NCBI GenBank assembly: GCA_949825045.1
Contig: OX463810.1
Coordinates: 38,884,201-38,948,200, forward strand
DNA: 64,000 nt
Source of the DNA: Argyresthia goedartella
Taxonomy: Eukaryota > Arthropoda > Insecta > Lepidoptera > Argyresthiidae
Reading direction: 5' to 3'
The notes under the pieces: model-generated
Told to the model about the DNA's origin: nothing
Databases searched by the model: none
The model's input: only the letters and a program-made list of their open reading frames with translations
Translations under genes and position numbers: made by a program
In this document: one piece after another, positions 52,275-63,194 of the stretch
Layout of the letters: the number at the start of each line of letters is the position of its first letter
Position numbering within the stretch: the stretch's first letter is position 1

Positions 52275-52821
52275 TTAGGGGTACTAAAGTGGTAACGAAC
52301 TCAATAATTCAACCTTAAGTAATATGGAGGCTGTACTTCACACTATAAGTTCTATAATAGTGAGAAATATCCCTACTATTCAGCCCTAAATTATACAAGG
52401 GAGTTTTGTATCCCTTGAGGAGTTTGGTGCTGTAAAAGATTTAATGAACACCATTGTAGAACTAGTAGCGTTAATTGCTCCTTTTGTGCAACTATCAGCG
52501 CTCCGAAAGAGTTAGTGGTAGCTTGCTTAGAACTTAAGAAGTTAATAGAAATGTTAATTTCTTATATGGATCTTATAGTCGTAAGATTCACTCAAAGCTA
52601 TAACACAGAAGCTTTGGCCTTTATTGTAGGGATAATAATAGCTGCTCTACGCGTTTAACCTCCATACATTGCTCTTATAAACTTGCTTTGTCACTATAAG
52701 AGTTATATTTTAATACTAACACTCGTTTGTCGTCACAAACTGTAATTGCAGCTACTACTCTACCTTCATAACACTTTAGGTTCTAAAGTAAGCTCTATTT
52801 GCAGCCATAATGTTTGTTGGG

Positions 52822-53052
52822 GCCCCTAGTTTGTCTGTGAAGTTGGTACTGACATTCAAATTTCGAACGCCGACGCCCGCCTGCGTGAAGTTGGTACTAC
52901 AGAACAAGCTAAACAACTGCAGAGCTACAATGCCGGTCAAACTTGCGGTTCCTGAACAGATCAAAGAGAGCTTATGATATGTGTGTAGATAAACTAGTGT
53001 ATGTAACTTTACATAATTAGGCATTATGTAACAGTCACATAAACTACTATTA
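52822..53052 (+). mobile_element. MITE copy B, right part
   Basis: Resumes with GCCCCTAGTTTGTCTGTGAAG and runs to CAGTCACATAAACTACTATT. It lacks the segment with CTCGCCTTCGGCTCG present in copy A. Confidence 0.7.
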
Positions 53053-53480
53053 TCTATCTACTCACGTATCATAAACCCTCTTTACTGCGTCTAAAAACCG
53101 CACTTTAAGACCAGCGTAATGTAAAACTCATTTCTTATCTGAAAATTTGTACATTATGAAGATAATGTGTATTTTTTTTACATAATATGACATTCAAATT
53201 TTGAACGCTGACGACCGCCTGCGTGCCGCCGCTAGTTTGTCTGTGAAGTTGATACTACAGAACAAGCTAAACAACTGCAGAGATAAGATCAATGCCACAA
53301 TGCCGGTCAAACATGCGGTTCCTGAACACATCAAAGAGAGCTTATGATATGTGTGTTGATAAACTAGTGTGTGTAACTGTACCTAATTAGGCATTAAAAC
53401 TCTCGAGTGATATCATAAACCCACTCTCGATTATTAATGCCCTCCATTATGTAGCAGTCACATAAACTACTATTATTGAC
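53046..53480 (+). mobile_element. MITE copy C, uninterrupted but internally deleted
   Basis: Directly follows copy B. It starts CTACTCACGTATCATAAACC and ends CAGTCACATAAACTACTATT. It shows the MITE order without the 2.9-kb insert (GCGTGCCGCCGCTAGTTTG at 53221-53240) and so serves as the empty-site reference for copy B. Confidence 0.7.
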
Positions 53481-53911
53481 ATTTTGGTGACAGTAGTTCA
53501 CACTACTGATAGCTGGTAGCTGTCTGTCTTTCATAGATAACCCTAACTTGATAACAATCCTATACATATATCTCTACCACGCATCTTGTTCTGATCAATT
53601 GTCTGTCACGCTCGCGGTCGGAGAAGTCGGTGCCGCTGATGGAAACACGGATAAAAGTGAACTCAAAACCGCCGCTGCCGACGTAGATCCTGAAAGAAGA
53701 CGAAGGCATTGCAGGTAATTCGATGGGATAGCCCCCTGTCACTCAAAGTGGAATAGTGATTAACTGACTAAATGTAAGAGCAATAGTGACTCTGTCACGT
53801 AAGTGTGAACCTAGCATCTCAAATATTTGCTTCTCACAAATATACTAGAGTATTGATAGGATCCCCCATTCCAATGAATATTTTCAGGCAATTACTGAAA
53901 ACTAGATGGTT

Positions 53912-54060
53912 TCCTAAAAAAACCGGCACCGAGGGTTCCGCACAAATCGCATTTTTTGTGAAGGAACTACAAATTTTCGGTCTTCAGATTTTTTTCTTTA
54001 CCTTTGTTATAAGACCTTGCTTTGTGCTAAATTTAATGTTTGTAGGTCGACGCAAGCGTC
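53912..54060. repeat. Partial copy of the 39.3-kb dispersed repeat
   Basis: AAAAAAACCGGCACCGAGGGTTCCGCAC matches the left end of 39296-40233 in parts. The remainder decays. Confidence 0.45.
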
Positions 54061-54249
54061 TTAAAGGTTTCGAGTATCAAATTCCAAATTCCAAATTCCA
54101 AATGTCTTTATTTTTGTAGATATTTACATATACATAGCAATCGTCATTTTTTGCCACTTCTCTACATTGGACCACTGTGGGAGAAGAAGGGCGTAGAAAC
54201 TCCCACAGATTGATTTTTAGATCTCTTTTTATAAATTGCTTATGCTTAA

Positions 54250-54905
54250 CTAATACAAAATATAATATTTAGTCATTATCATAATTAATAAGCAGGAATA
54301 AATAATTACAAAATTATTAACAGCAAGGTCTGTGTTGAGCCAGATTAACCCCCATACAGACCCATCCTTTAAGTAATCTTGAACATTGTAATATCCCTTT
54401 TTCGACAAAGTCGCTTTAACATGGATTTTAAATTGCTCAAATGGCAATTTCAAGATCTCCAGAGGTATCTTATTGTAGTAGAGAATGCATTGACCCTTGA
54501 AAGAATTGTTAACCTTCGCGAGTCTAAACCGGGGCGCAAGTAGTCTGCGATTATTTCTTAGGTTAACATTACAGCTATCGCTAAGTTTGGGAAATTTTGT
54601 AAGGTTCTTGCGTAGGTACATTATATTTTCGAAAATAAATTGACTAGCTACAGTTAGTATGTCAATTTCTTTAAAAAGCTGTCTTAAGGAGTCTGTGCAT
54701 TTTAAATTATAAATTGCTCGAATAGCTCTTTTCTGTTAAATAAAAATAGTTTGAATATCCGCTGCTTTCCCCCACAACAAGATACCATAGGACATGACAC
54801 TATGAAAGTAACTAAAATATACTAGCCTAGATGTAGCCACATCCGTGTTTTGTCTGATGTTCCTAACAGCGTAAGCCGCAGAACTTAATTTACCAGCCAA
54901 TTTTT
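54250..54905 (-). pseudogene. LINE ORF2 C-terminal region
   Basis: Open from 54621 to 54250 (MYLRKNLTKFPKLSDSCNVNLRNNRR ... LKDGSVWGLIW). Upstream and interrupted by a stop (about 54736) is VYFSYFHSVMSYGILLWGKAADI. It matches, in layout, the LINE inserted in the BEL-A LTR at 8780-9505. Confidence 0.75.
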
Positions 54906-54921
54906 CTATGTGGGGTCCCTA

Positions 54922-56476
54922 CTACAATTTGTTATCAATGGTTATTCCAAGAAACTTCGTGTCATTTAGTAATTCTAACGTATTGCTGTCCAACACTAAA
55001 CTGGTCCCAACTTGCCTGACATTTGGAATTGAGAATTTGATACATTTGGTTTTACCAGAATTTAACAATAAATTGTTAACTGTAAACCAATTCAAGGTTA
55101 AAGATAATACTCTATTTACATCATCAAAATCTTCTTTTTGTCTTTCAATTTTGAAGACCAGTGAAGTATCATCAACAAACAACACTATGTTAGTCAATTT
55201 CTCCACCATAAAAGGCAGATTGTTAATATATACCAGGAATAAGAAAGGGCCTAATATGGAACCTTGTGGAACGCCAATTTTAACACCCGATCCATCAGAT
55301 TTTACGCCGTTGACTTCTGCCTTTTGAATTATATTGCTTAGGTATGATCTTAGTAGATCCATCGCTTTATCGCTAATTCCGTAATGATTTAATTTCATTA
55401 GTAACGTGTCATGATCAACACAATCAAATGCCTTCGACAGATCGCAAAAAACACCGATAGCATCCTGTGCGGTTCCCATGCAGAATAAATATGAGATATA
55501 AGGGTAATACCTGCATCCAAAGTCGATTTACCCCTACTGAAACCGTATTGCTTGGCGTGGAGTTGTTTTGTACGGTTGAGGTGTGAGAGCATTTGATTGA
55601 GTATAATCTTTTCAAAAATTTTACTTAGTGCTGGAAGAACCGATATTGGTCTGAAATTTGACGGATCACCCTTGTCTCCCGACTTGAACAGAGGTATAAG
55701 TTTACTGTGTTTCATGAGGTCTGGGAAAGCTCCATCATCAACACATTTATTAAATATATAAGCTAGGTGTGGGGCTATAACAAGTATTATTGAACCAATG
55801 ACTTTGACTGACATACCCCACAGGTCTTCAGTATTTTTTAAGTTAAGTAATCTATACGTTTTGACAATATCCTGGGGACATACATGATAAAATTTAAAAT
55901 CTACATTACTGATGCTAGTGCTGTTTTTTAACAAAACCTCTGCTTCATATGGAGATGAATTTAGACGCTCTGTTGTGAGTAAGGGTGCATTGGTGTAGAA
56001 TGTTTCAAAAGCTCGAGCTACCTCAGCGTTGGATTTAACAACATCATCACCTATCTTTAAGCAGAAATCATTATCCCTTGGTATAACTTTGCCAGTTTCA
56101 CGGTTTATGATTTGCCAAACCGTTTTCATTTTATTATTTGAATTTTGTATTTTTCTATTTATGTGTAAAGTTTTTGCAGTTCTACAAACCAACTTGAAAG
56201 TTTTGGAATATTTTTTAACATAGTCATGAAATTTTATATCAAAGTTATAGGTTTTTGTTCATAAAGATCATACAAGATAGCTCTACTTTTACTAATTCCA
56301 AATGTTGCCCAGTCATTAAATTTAGATTTACGGTTGTTGGCACTGACTTTCTTTAATTTAAAAACTTTATTGAATTCTGTTTGAATAATGTTGAAGAAGT
56401 CAGAATAGATTTTGTTCGGGTTCTGTTCATCAAAATCCGGTACTGGCAAACCCATATCTAAGTTTTTCATATACAT
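54922..56476 (-). pseudogene. LINE ORF2 reverse transcriptase
   Basis: Read right to left: 56476-56234 (MYMKNLDMGLPVPDFDE; linker), 56192-55398 (SKLIPLFKSGDKGDPSNFRPISVLPALSKIFEKI, KQYGFSRGKSTLDA) and 55479-54922 (GVFCDLSKAFDCVDHDTLL, GVPQGSILGPFLFLVYINNLP, FVDDTSLVF in place of FADD, FLGITIDNKL). The active-site aspartates are present. Two frameshifts separate the pieces. This enzyme would copy the LINE RNA into DNA at the nick made by the endonuclease. Confidence 0.87.
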
Positions 56477-56527
56477 CTCTAGTCTATGGGATGTAATAGG
56501 CCTATAAAATGATGGATCAGTCTTATT

Positions 56528-57277
56528 TTAACTAGTAATTTGGAATGAAACTGTTTGACCACTGTGATCGGATGGTAAACAGTTAATTACATTTTTACTT
56601 GTGAATGCACAGTCACAAAAAACGTTATCTAAGCAAGTTTGACTGGTGAGTGTAATTCTAGTCGGCTCTAGAAATACATGACATAAATTAAATGATTTGA
56701 ACAGAGTTATTAATCCTCGCTTCAGTGTTGTATCTACAAGCAGATCTACATTAAGATCGCCACAAATAATTAACTTTTTTCTGTTATTACAAAGTTTAAT
56801 GAGGGCTTCCTCCATAATTTTCTCGAATATTTCAAAATTGCCATGGCCTTTTTCATCTCTTGGAGGTCTGTAGACACAAACAATAATATGGCTATCCAAC
56901 TCAACACAAGATACCTCTATTTGTCTTTCCACAGTAAGTGTAAGAATATCTTTCCGTTGTTTCACCTTAATATTATTTTTTACTAAGATTAAAGAACCAC
57001 CACTATCAGCAATCTTTCTATTGTAACAACTGACAATTTTATAATTATTTATGTTAAAAGACATCATATTTTCCTTTAACCAATGTTCTGTAATACAAAT
57101 AACATCAGTGTCCGAATTATTAAGAAATAATTCTAATACAAGTTCTTTGCCAGGTAGTCCCTGCATGTTTTGATGGGTAATATTTAAGTGGGGCTTACCC
57201 TTTGTCTGAATATTATTTAATATTGAGATATTATTAGACTTTTTTGACTTATTTAATTCGGGCAAGATATTACACAT
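56528..57277 (-). CDS. LINE ORF2 endonuclease (APE type)
   Basis: A 249-codon open frame with the apurinic-endonuclease-like motif series that nicks target DNA: NITHQNMQGL (residues about 33-42), ITEHWLKE, VYRPPRDEKG, ICGDLNVDL and, at the C-terminus, LPSDHSGQ. The key acidic and histidine residues (N, E, D-N, SDH) are visible. It begins MCNILPELNKSKKSNN and ends at a stop, after which the protein's continuation resumes at 56476 in the same frame, so the original ORF2 is cut here by a nonsense change. Confidence 0.85.
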   Translation of the reverse strand: MCNILPELNKSKKSNNISILNNIQTKGKPHLNITHQNMQGLPGKELVLELFLNNSDTDVICITEHWLKENMMSFNINNYKIVSCYNRKIADSGGSLILVKNNIKVKQRKDILTLTVERQIEVSCVELDSHIIVCVYRPPRDEKGHGNFEIFEKIMEEALIKLCNNRKKLIICGDLNVDLLVDTTLKRGLITLFKSFNLCHVFLEPTRITLTSQTCLDNVFCDCAFTSKNVINCLPSDHSGQTVSFQITS

Positions 57278-57349
57278 TTTTGATCTCCTATGCTTGCTTG
57301 ATATATTTATTGGCTTATGTATGCTAGAGATTTCCTCTATTGTCTTAAA

Positions 57350-58657
57350 AACTAATTTAAATTACTTGGAATGTCTTCCAATATCCCTTGTCTGTGCTCA
57401 ATAGAAGCAGTCAGGTTAGCCAAATTCTTGGCTGTAATACTAAAAAAATAAGATAGTGACACAGCTACCTGTCGTTTGTAAAAATCTGAAAGGTAGTAAC
57501 TACCTTTGGTCAAATAAACATTTTTACTAACATAATTGTTAAGAGTCAATCAAATGAATCAAACTATTATTATATGACATTGTATGTAATGTCATATTTA
57601 GCTTATATCTAAGATAATTTTCAGCTTGTGGCAATCTTTTGCTATATGGGAATGTAAACATAACAATTTTATTAACATTCAGTGAGCAAAGTGTTTCAAA
57701 ATATTTAATTAGGTCTCATTTGTTTACCTCACCCCTATTTCCAAACATGAGTATTAAGTTTGATTCAGGTGTCAGATCAAGTGTCTTTGTTATTTTTTGC
57801 ACAACATCATGAAAACTGGAGTTTGGTAAACAGTTATTTATGACTGAGTGTCCCAACTTATTCAATAATATGCCTAAGTTTCTTCCCATTTCATCACAAA
57901 ACATGACAGTTTTGCTTGTGATGCTTTTGTGCGACCCTGAAATCCTGGGTCGGATACTTATTTCAAGGCTCGTGGTTGAAGCTGGTCTCTCTGGCTGTTG
58001 CAAGGAAGGTTGGCAGTCACACAAATGATTGCCCACCAAAGAGTCATAGCGTTCCTGATTACTATGAGACAGTTTAAGCAGCTCATCCATGGCCAGGGAG
58101 TACTCCTCAATGGCCTCTTGAGATTTTTCATAGCGGGCAGTAATAGATCTCAAGCAGCCATTGACAGTGGCAAGTTCAGACTCAAGATTTTGCAGGTCTT
58201 TCTCATATTTTGTTTTATTAATTTCTAACTCTGCCATACACATTTTAAACTTTTCCAAAATTTCTATTTTACTGTTATTATATTAACTTTTATTGAGATT
58301 TTTATGAGATTTTAATTTTTTTTATGTTTGAGTGATGTGTTTTTTAATTTTAACATATCTTTTTGATGCGTTTTTGCTGCATGTTGAACCAGTGCCCACC
58401 ACTGAGTCTTCATGAGTCAAATCAATCACTGCACTGGACACATCACTACATGCAACATAAACTTGGCCGGTCGACTTATCCGCTAATATCAATTCCTCAA
58501 ATAAATTTTGGGATTTTTGTGCTGCTGAACCATGAGACTCCTCTTTTAATTGTGTGATTTGGTTGCGGGCATCAGACAAGTCCTTTTCCAGGGTAGAAAT
58601 TATCTTCAAAGCAAACTCATATTCAGCAGCGCACTGATCAAAACCATGAATTATCAT
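57350..58657 (-). pseudogene. LINE ORF1
   Basis: Pieces: 58657-58322 (MIIHGFDQCAAEYEFALKII, coiled coil), 58258-57716 (coiled coil, then SKTVMFCDEMGRNLGILLN, NLILMFGNRGEVNK) and 57549-57352 (LTKGSYYLSDFYKRQVAVSLSYFFS). The last two resemble the esterase/SGNH-like domain of CR1-type ORF1 proteins, which bind the element RNA. The first two share a frame separated by stops; the third is shifted. The start of ORF1 is probably missing, since the element stops near 58680. Confidence 0.7.
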
Positions 58658-58689
58658 TTTTGACGGAAGGACTTTAGCGGATGACCTAC

Positions 58690-58925
58690 TTTTGTTGACC
58701 CTGAGGGGTGGAGGGGGGGATGGGGGAGGGGGGTAGATGCCCCCCCTACTACTCCCCCCCGCGGAAATGCCTAGTTTCTGAGATATGATTATTTAAAGTT
58801 TTGAGGTTATGTTGTTAAATTAAAACAAAATTTAGACTGACCTTGATCTTTAAGTGGGGGGAGGGGGAAGGGGGTAGATGTCCCCCCCCCTACTACTTCC
58901 CCCCCGCGCGGAAATGCCTAGTTGC
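58690..58925. repeat. G-rich/C-rich block duplicated 150 bp apart
   Basis: GGGGGAGGGGGGTAGATG, a C-run, CTACTACT, another C-run, then GCGGAAATGCCTAGTT occurs at about 58717-58770 and again at 58860-58922. Each copy has long G and C runs that can form a hairpin or G-quadruplex. Confidence 0.85.
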
Positions 58926-59006
58926 TTTCTTCGAAAGGGTAGTTTTTCTGCCTCGACACCTTTCTCCTCCACAAATGCTCCATAATGCTATCATCAAAAT
59001 TTACAT

Positions 59007-59367
59007 GAAAAGTAGCCACAATAACCTACTCTAGCCAATCGTTTTTACGCTCCGCTCCGCTCCGCTCCGGTTTAGCTTCTTCAACGTTCTAACATAACCT
59101 ATAACCCGATTGAAAAGTAGCCACAATAACCTACTCTAGCCAATCGTTTTTGTTTGCATACGCTCCGCTCCGCTCCGGTTTAGCTTCTTCAACGTTCTAA
59201 CATAACCTATAACCCGATTGAAAAGTAGCCACAATAACCTACTCTAGCCAATAGTTTTTGTTTGCATACGCTCCGCTCCGCTCCGCTCCGGTTTATCTTC
59301 TTCAACGTTCTCACGTAACCTATAACCCGATTGAAAAGTAGCCACAATAACCTACTCTAGCCAGTTG
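59007..59367. repeat. Minisatellite, 105-113-bp unit, 3.3 copies
   Basis: Units start GAAAAGTAGCCACAATAACC at 59007, 59112, 59220 and 59333. Length differences come mainly from the number of CGCTC/CTCCG pentamers and from a GTTTGCATA insertion. The last unit breaks off at GCCAGTTG. Confidence 0.9.
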
Positions 59368-59599
59368 TTGTTGCTTGTAAATATCGAGAGAACAAGCAAA
59401 TAGAACATTCGCGAAACTACTAGAAAAGGGACTACTACTTTGCCGCCCAACCAAAAACGCGGCAAAACGATCCAACAAAATGCGTTCCGTTTTAAACAAA
59501 AATGACAACCTTTTTATTATCAAAAGTGATATTTTACGAAAGAAATACTAAATTAACTTTGATTGACGTAAAATAAATAAACAAACATAAATTGCAAGT

Positions 59600-60656
59600 T
59601 AAATGAACGTTTTTATTAAAATAGTTAGCTATTTCTAATATGTATAGCGAGGGAAGAATTAGAATTTTATACTTGATAAAGAGCTCTTTTGCAGAAAAGT
59701 CCCAAGGCACGCCCGTTATGATTCTTACTGCCCGTTTCTGCATCCTTAGAGCCCTTTCGCAGTCTGAGGCGTCTCCCCATAGGTCCACCCCGTAAACTAG
59801 TATGGAGTGAAAGTATCCATAGTATGCTTTCATAATATTGTCAATGGTTAATGTTGGGGCCAGCCTAGACAGAGCGAAGCAAGCTAAAGGTTAGTCTATT
59901 GCACGTGGCATCGATGTGCGGTGCCCACGTGAGGCCGGCGTCAATGGTGAAGCCCAGGTAGCGGACCTGGTCCACCTGCGGTACCGTGACTCCATCACAA
60001 CTCACGTTCAGCTCATGACCCCTAGTTTTCCTTAACTGAAAGTGCATAACCTTGGTTTTTTCGAGGTTCAGTAGCATTCCGTTGACAGAAAACCAATGAG
60101 CCAACTTACTCGTTACGCGACTTAACTTTAATTTTAGCATCTCAAAATCGTCAGCAGCTACAATTACGCAAGTGTCATCGGCGAATAGGACGTATTCAGC
60201 TTCATCAGAAGCAACAGAGATGTCGTTCATTATGATGAGGAACAAAATGTTGCCCATAATTGAGCCTTGAGGCACAGCACAGTTTCCAACTTACTGAAGT
60301 TCAGACTTAGCACCAAGAACGAAAGTGCACTGCTGGCGGTGCGACAAGAAACTGGATATGATTTTGTGAAAGTTATCCTTTACACCGTACCTGTTCAACT
60401 TCTCCAGTATGAGCGCATGGTTGACAAGATCAAAGGCGCGCGACAGGTCGCAGAACATGGCCGCGACCTGTCGCCCGTCCTCGAGCCGGCCCATCACTCG
60501 CGCTACCACGTCACGAGCGGCGTCCACAGTCGACCGGTTTGATTGATAGGCATATTGTTGTTTGTTCAGTAAGTTATTATGTCTAAAGTGCTCGTCCAAT
60601 CTGTTGCTAATGATACGTTCAAACGCTTTAGAGAATATCGGTATTTGTGCAATATA
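59600..60656 (-). pseudogene. LINE reverse transcriptase fragment, second family
   Basis: Open pieces right to left: 60599-60291 (FRHNNLLNKQQYAYQSNRSTVDAA, MFCDLSRAFDLVNHALI), 60275-59865 (PQGSIMGNILFLIIMNDIS, YVLFADDTCVIVAADD with an intact FADD box, VRYLGFTIDAGLTWAPHID) and 59833-59534 (YYGYFHSILVYGVDLWGDAS, MQKRAVRIITG). The frame can be followed upstream to FSKAFERIISNRLDE at about 60640. Two frameshifts. It is truncated at both ends, with no poly-A or microsatellite tail visible. Confidence 0.82.
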
Positions 60657-60743
60657 TTACTATATATTTATATTAATATATATTACTCTATATTATTTTG
60701 AACGTGATACCTCCACGCGCTGCGGAGAATAAAAAGTATTGAG

Positions 60744-60800
60744 AGACAGACAGACAGACAACGAAGTGATCCTAATAAGGGTCCCTTTTTTCCTTTAAAG
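60744..60800. repeat. End piece of the 39.3-kb dispersed repeat
   Basis: GAGACAGACAGACAGACAAC and AAGGGTCCCTTTTTTCC resemble the right end of 39296-40233. Confidence 0.4.
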
Positions 60801-61227
60801 GTAAAGATCTCTAAAAATGATGTTTTTTCACGTTTTACCCAAAGCCTTTGCCAAATTAATTATTTTGGGTAATATAGTCACACCAAAATATAGCACTGTC
60901 CGTGTTTCAGCGCGTGCATCATCTATCTTGCAGTATTTGGGAGGTTTTGAAGAAGTTTGTAGCACCCCTTTTCTCTACCCGCAAGCTTGGCGAGCTGCGT
61001 TTACACAACAATACGAGAAAAGTCTCTGCTTCAGACTTTCAGTTCTGTACAAATGAAAACTGGAACGCTGTGCTAGAAATCTGAAAGTAGATTTTACCGG
61101 AATACATGCGAAGTAGGTGAAAGTTGTCAAACAGTGTAGTCTGTTATTAAAGGCCAGTATTTAATTGCACATCAAAAATACTGGTTTGCACAGCAAAAAT
61201 GGATCAACGAAAACAATTTTATGTTTT

Positions 61228-61861
61228 ATAGTAGTTTATGTGACTGCTACATAATGAAGGGCATCAATACTCGAGAGTGGGTTTATGAAACGAGCCGAAG
61301 GCGAGTTTCATAATAATATCACTCGAGAGTTTTAATGCCTAATTATGTACAGTTACATACACTAGTTTATCTACACACATAATATAAGCTCTCTTTGATG
61401 TGTTCAGGAACCGCATGTTTCACCGGCATTGTGGTTCTGCAATTGTTTAGCTTGTTCTGTAGTACCAACTTCACGCAGGCGGGCGTCGGCGTTCGAAATT
61501 TGAATGTCAGTACCAACTTCACAGACAAACTAGGGGCGGCAAGCAGGCGGGCGTCGGCGTTCGAAATTTGAATGTCATAATATGTAGAAAAATTACACAT
61601 TATGGTCATAATGTGTAATTTTTCATACATGAAATTAGTTTTTACCAAGTAGTTTAACATAATGCTGATCGTAACGTGCGGTTTTTGTACGCAGTAAAGA
61701 GGGTGTGTACGCAGTATGATACGTGTGTAGATAAAATAAAATATTTAACATTAAATATTTTCTCGAGAGATATTATTATGAAACTCGCCTTCGGCTCGTT
61801 TCATAAACCCACTCTCGAGTATTAATGCCCTCCATTATGTAGCAGTCACATAAACTACTAT
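61228..61861 (-). mobile_element. MITE copy A, 634 bp with ~100-bp terminal inverted repeats
   Basis: Arms 61228-61329 and 61762-61861 are inverted copies with about four mismatches; both contain GAAACGAGCCGAAGGCGAG. Inside are a 17-bp perfect hairpin (61588-61604/61607-61623) and an internal duplication of GCGGGCGTCGGCGTTCGAAA (61483 and 61545). No coding capacity. Related copies B and C are at 49742-53480 in the opposite orientation. Confidence 0.82.
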
Positions 61862-61879
61862 TATTTGTACTTAAGTTTA

Positions 61880-61995
61880 TGTTTTAAGTATTTTTTGTTG
61901 TACTTACATGTTCAACCTTACACGAAGGATAAAGGGGGCTTCGCTTCGCTCACACCCTTTACCCTTCACCTAAGCTACCGCAGCATTTCGCCATG
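61880..61995 (+). repeat. Dispersed core repeat, good copy
   Basis: CATGTTCAACCTTACACGAAG, GGGCTTCGCTTCGCTCACACC and CACCTAAGCTACCGCAGC. Its exact inverse pattern is at 32985-33115. It lies directly beside MITE A. Confidence 0.65.
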
Positions 61996-62059
61996 ATATT
62001 TGCTGCGCAAATAAATAAGTATTTTTGATGTGCAGTTTAATATTTCCCATTATTAAATC

Positions 62060-62455
62060 AAACCCCTGCTAATATCGTGGAATGCACTCCCCTGCACCAT
62101 CAGGGACAGTCCTAATCTGAATATCTTTAAAAGTCGTGTGAAGAGACATTACCTCTCCCTTTAGAGTTATAGGTAGTATGCATGTAAGTATGTATTAGTA
62201 TAGTGTATAAAATAGTATTTGTAGTATATAATAAGTATTTAGTATATTATTATAGTTATTATTTAATTTATTTAATTTAATATTTTATATATTGTACACA
62301 TAGGTCTACCCCTGCTCAACCATCAACTTTTCCCTTGTTTGCCTGGTTTGCTGGAAGAGATCTCTTATTAGAGATAAGCTCGCCTTTGTACACTTTTTTA
62401 TGTAACTCTTGTTTTTTTGTTTGATTTGTGTGCAATAAAGAAATTATGAATTATG
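62060..62455 (+). mobile_element. 5'-truncated LINE 3' end
   Basis: Starts inside the end of ORF2 (SWNALPCTIRDSPNLNIFKS, then RVKRHYLSL and stop at about 62161-62163), then a 3' UTR with GTTTGCTGGAAGAGATCTCT and GCTCGCCTTTGTAC, ending GTGCAATAAAGAAATTATGA. It matches the 3' UTR pieces at 40915-41170. Confidence 0.75.
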
Positions 62456-63194
62456 AATCTACGACAATGATTTCGGGGACAAAATTAATCCTCATTACTA
62501 AATTCCCACAGGAAGCTACTCACTCACCAGAAAGCGCTTTGTAGATGAAGGGCAAAATCTCAAAGGCATCACCTTCCTTGAGTTAACAACATTTAGTGAA
62601 GCTTTTTGGCACCGGTTTTTTTAGACAAGTATAATATTTAATTCCCGAATATTGTAAATAATTTAATGTAGGTTATTTATCTCATAGTCAGTTTTATTCT
62701 ACATCTAATAGTTTCAGTAAAAAAAAAATGAAAAAACAAGCGGCAACTTAGGAGGTTACACCGGCCAGAATAGAGTTAATCAGGGTCTAATTAGTCTAAA
62801 AAAAATCGGTTTTAAAGTGTTATGCCGTTTACCGTGACTTTGTTCCAAAATACTGAGCTGACTGACTTAAAATATTCACTGTCATCCCGCGTCGTCTCCA
62901 AGCGAAAGCAATACAATCTCACGCCTGCAATCCAATTATTTGGGTTTGCAATCAACACCGGATTATCATATCGACGGTGCAATGCTCCACAGCACAATTT
63001 TGAACCTAAATCACTTGTTCTTTGGGTCGATATATGAATTGAGTCCGTAATCCGAAATCGGTATGAAATTGTCGACGAATGAACCTGATTCGTGATGCAA
63101 AGGTGATTTGAGTTCCTACTCTGATAATCTCGTTTCACCGTGGGTATCATACTCTTCATCAAAAGGCATCGAACCTCATTGGCAAAGTAAATAG
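62456..63194. other. No supported gene
   Basis: Unassigned. Frames 62812-63162 (-) and 62822-63037 (+) overlap on opposite strands and resemble nothing recognised. Confidence 0.4.

Larger units (their letters stand above)
49935..52821. mobile_element. Candidate DNA transposon (CACTA-like), 2.9 kb
   Basis: The boundaries are defined by the interrupted MITE copy. The left end reads CACTAACATTAGGCGC; the right end, read inward, reads CCCAACAAACATTATGG, a weak inverted repeat. Inside both ends lie arrays of a motif like ACTCCTTGAGCG.TAT in inverted orientation: left about 50205-50400 (five units), right about 52395-52540. Such subterminal arrays are typical of CACTA/EnSpm transposons. A putative protein (51517-52274, minus) lies between them. 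Target duplication is unclear (GC or GCC). Confidence 0.45.
54085..58680 (-). mobile_element. CR1/Jockey-like LINE, nearly full length, decayed
   Basis: Read right to left: ORF1 (about 58657-57350), ORF2 endonuclease (57277-56528), reverse transcriptase (56476-54922), C-terminal region (to 54250), a 3' UTR and the tail of ATTTGGA repeats at 54085-54106. The 5' end abuts a G-rich duplicated block at about 58690. Many frameshifts and stops. Confidence 0.82.

Noticed and set aside
59007..59367. CRISPR-like array
   Set aside because: Units are contiguous tandem copies with no unique spacers, in eukaryotic DNA. It is a minisatellite.
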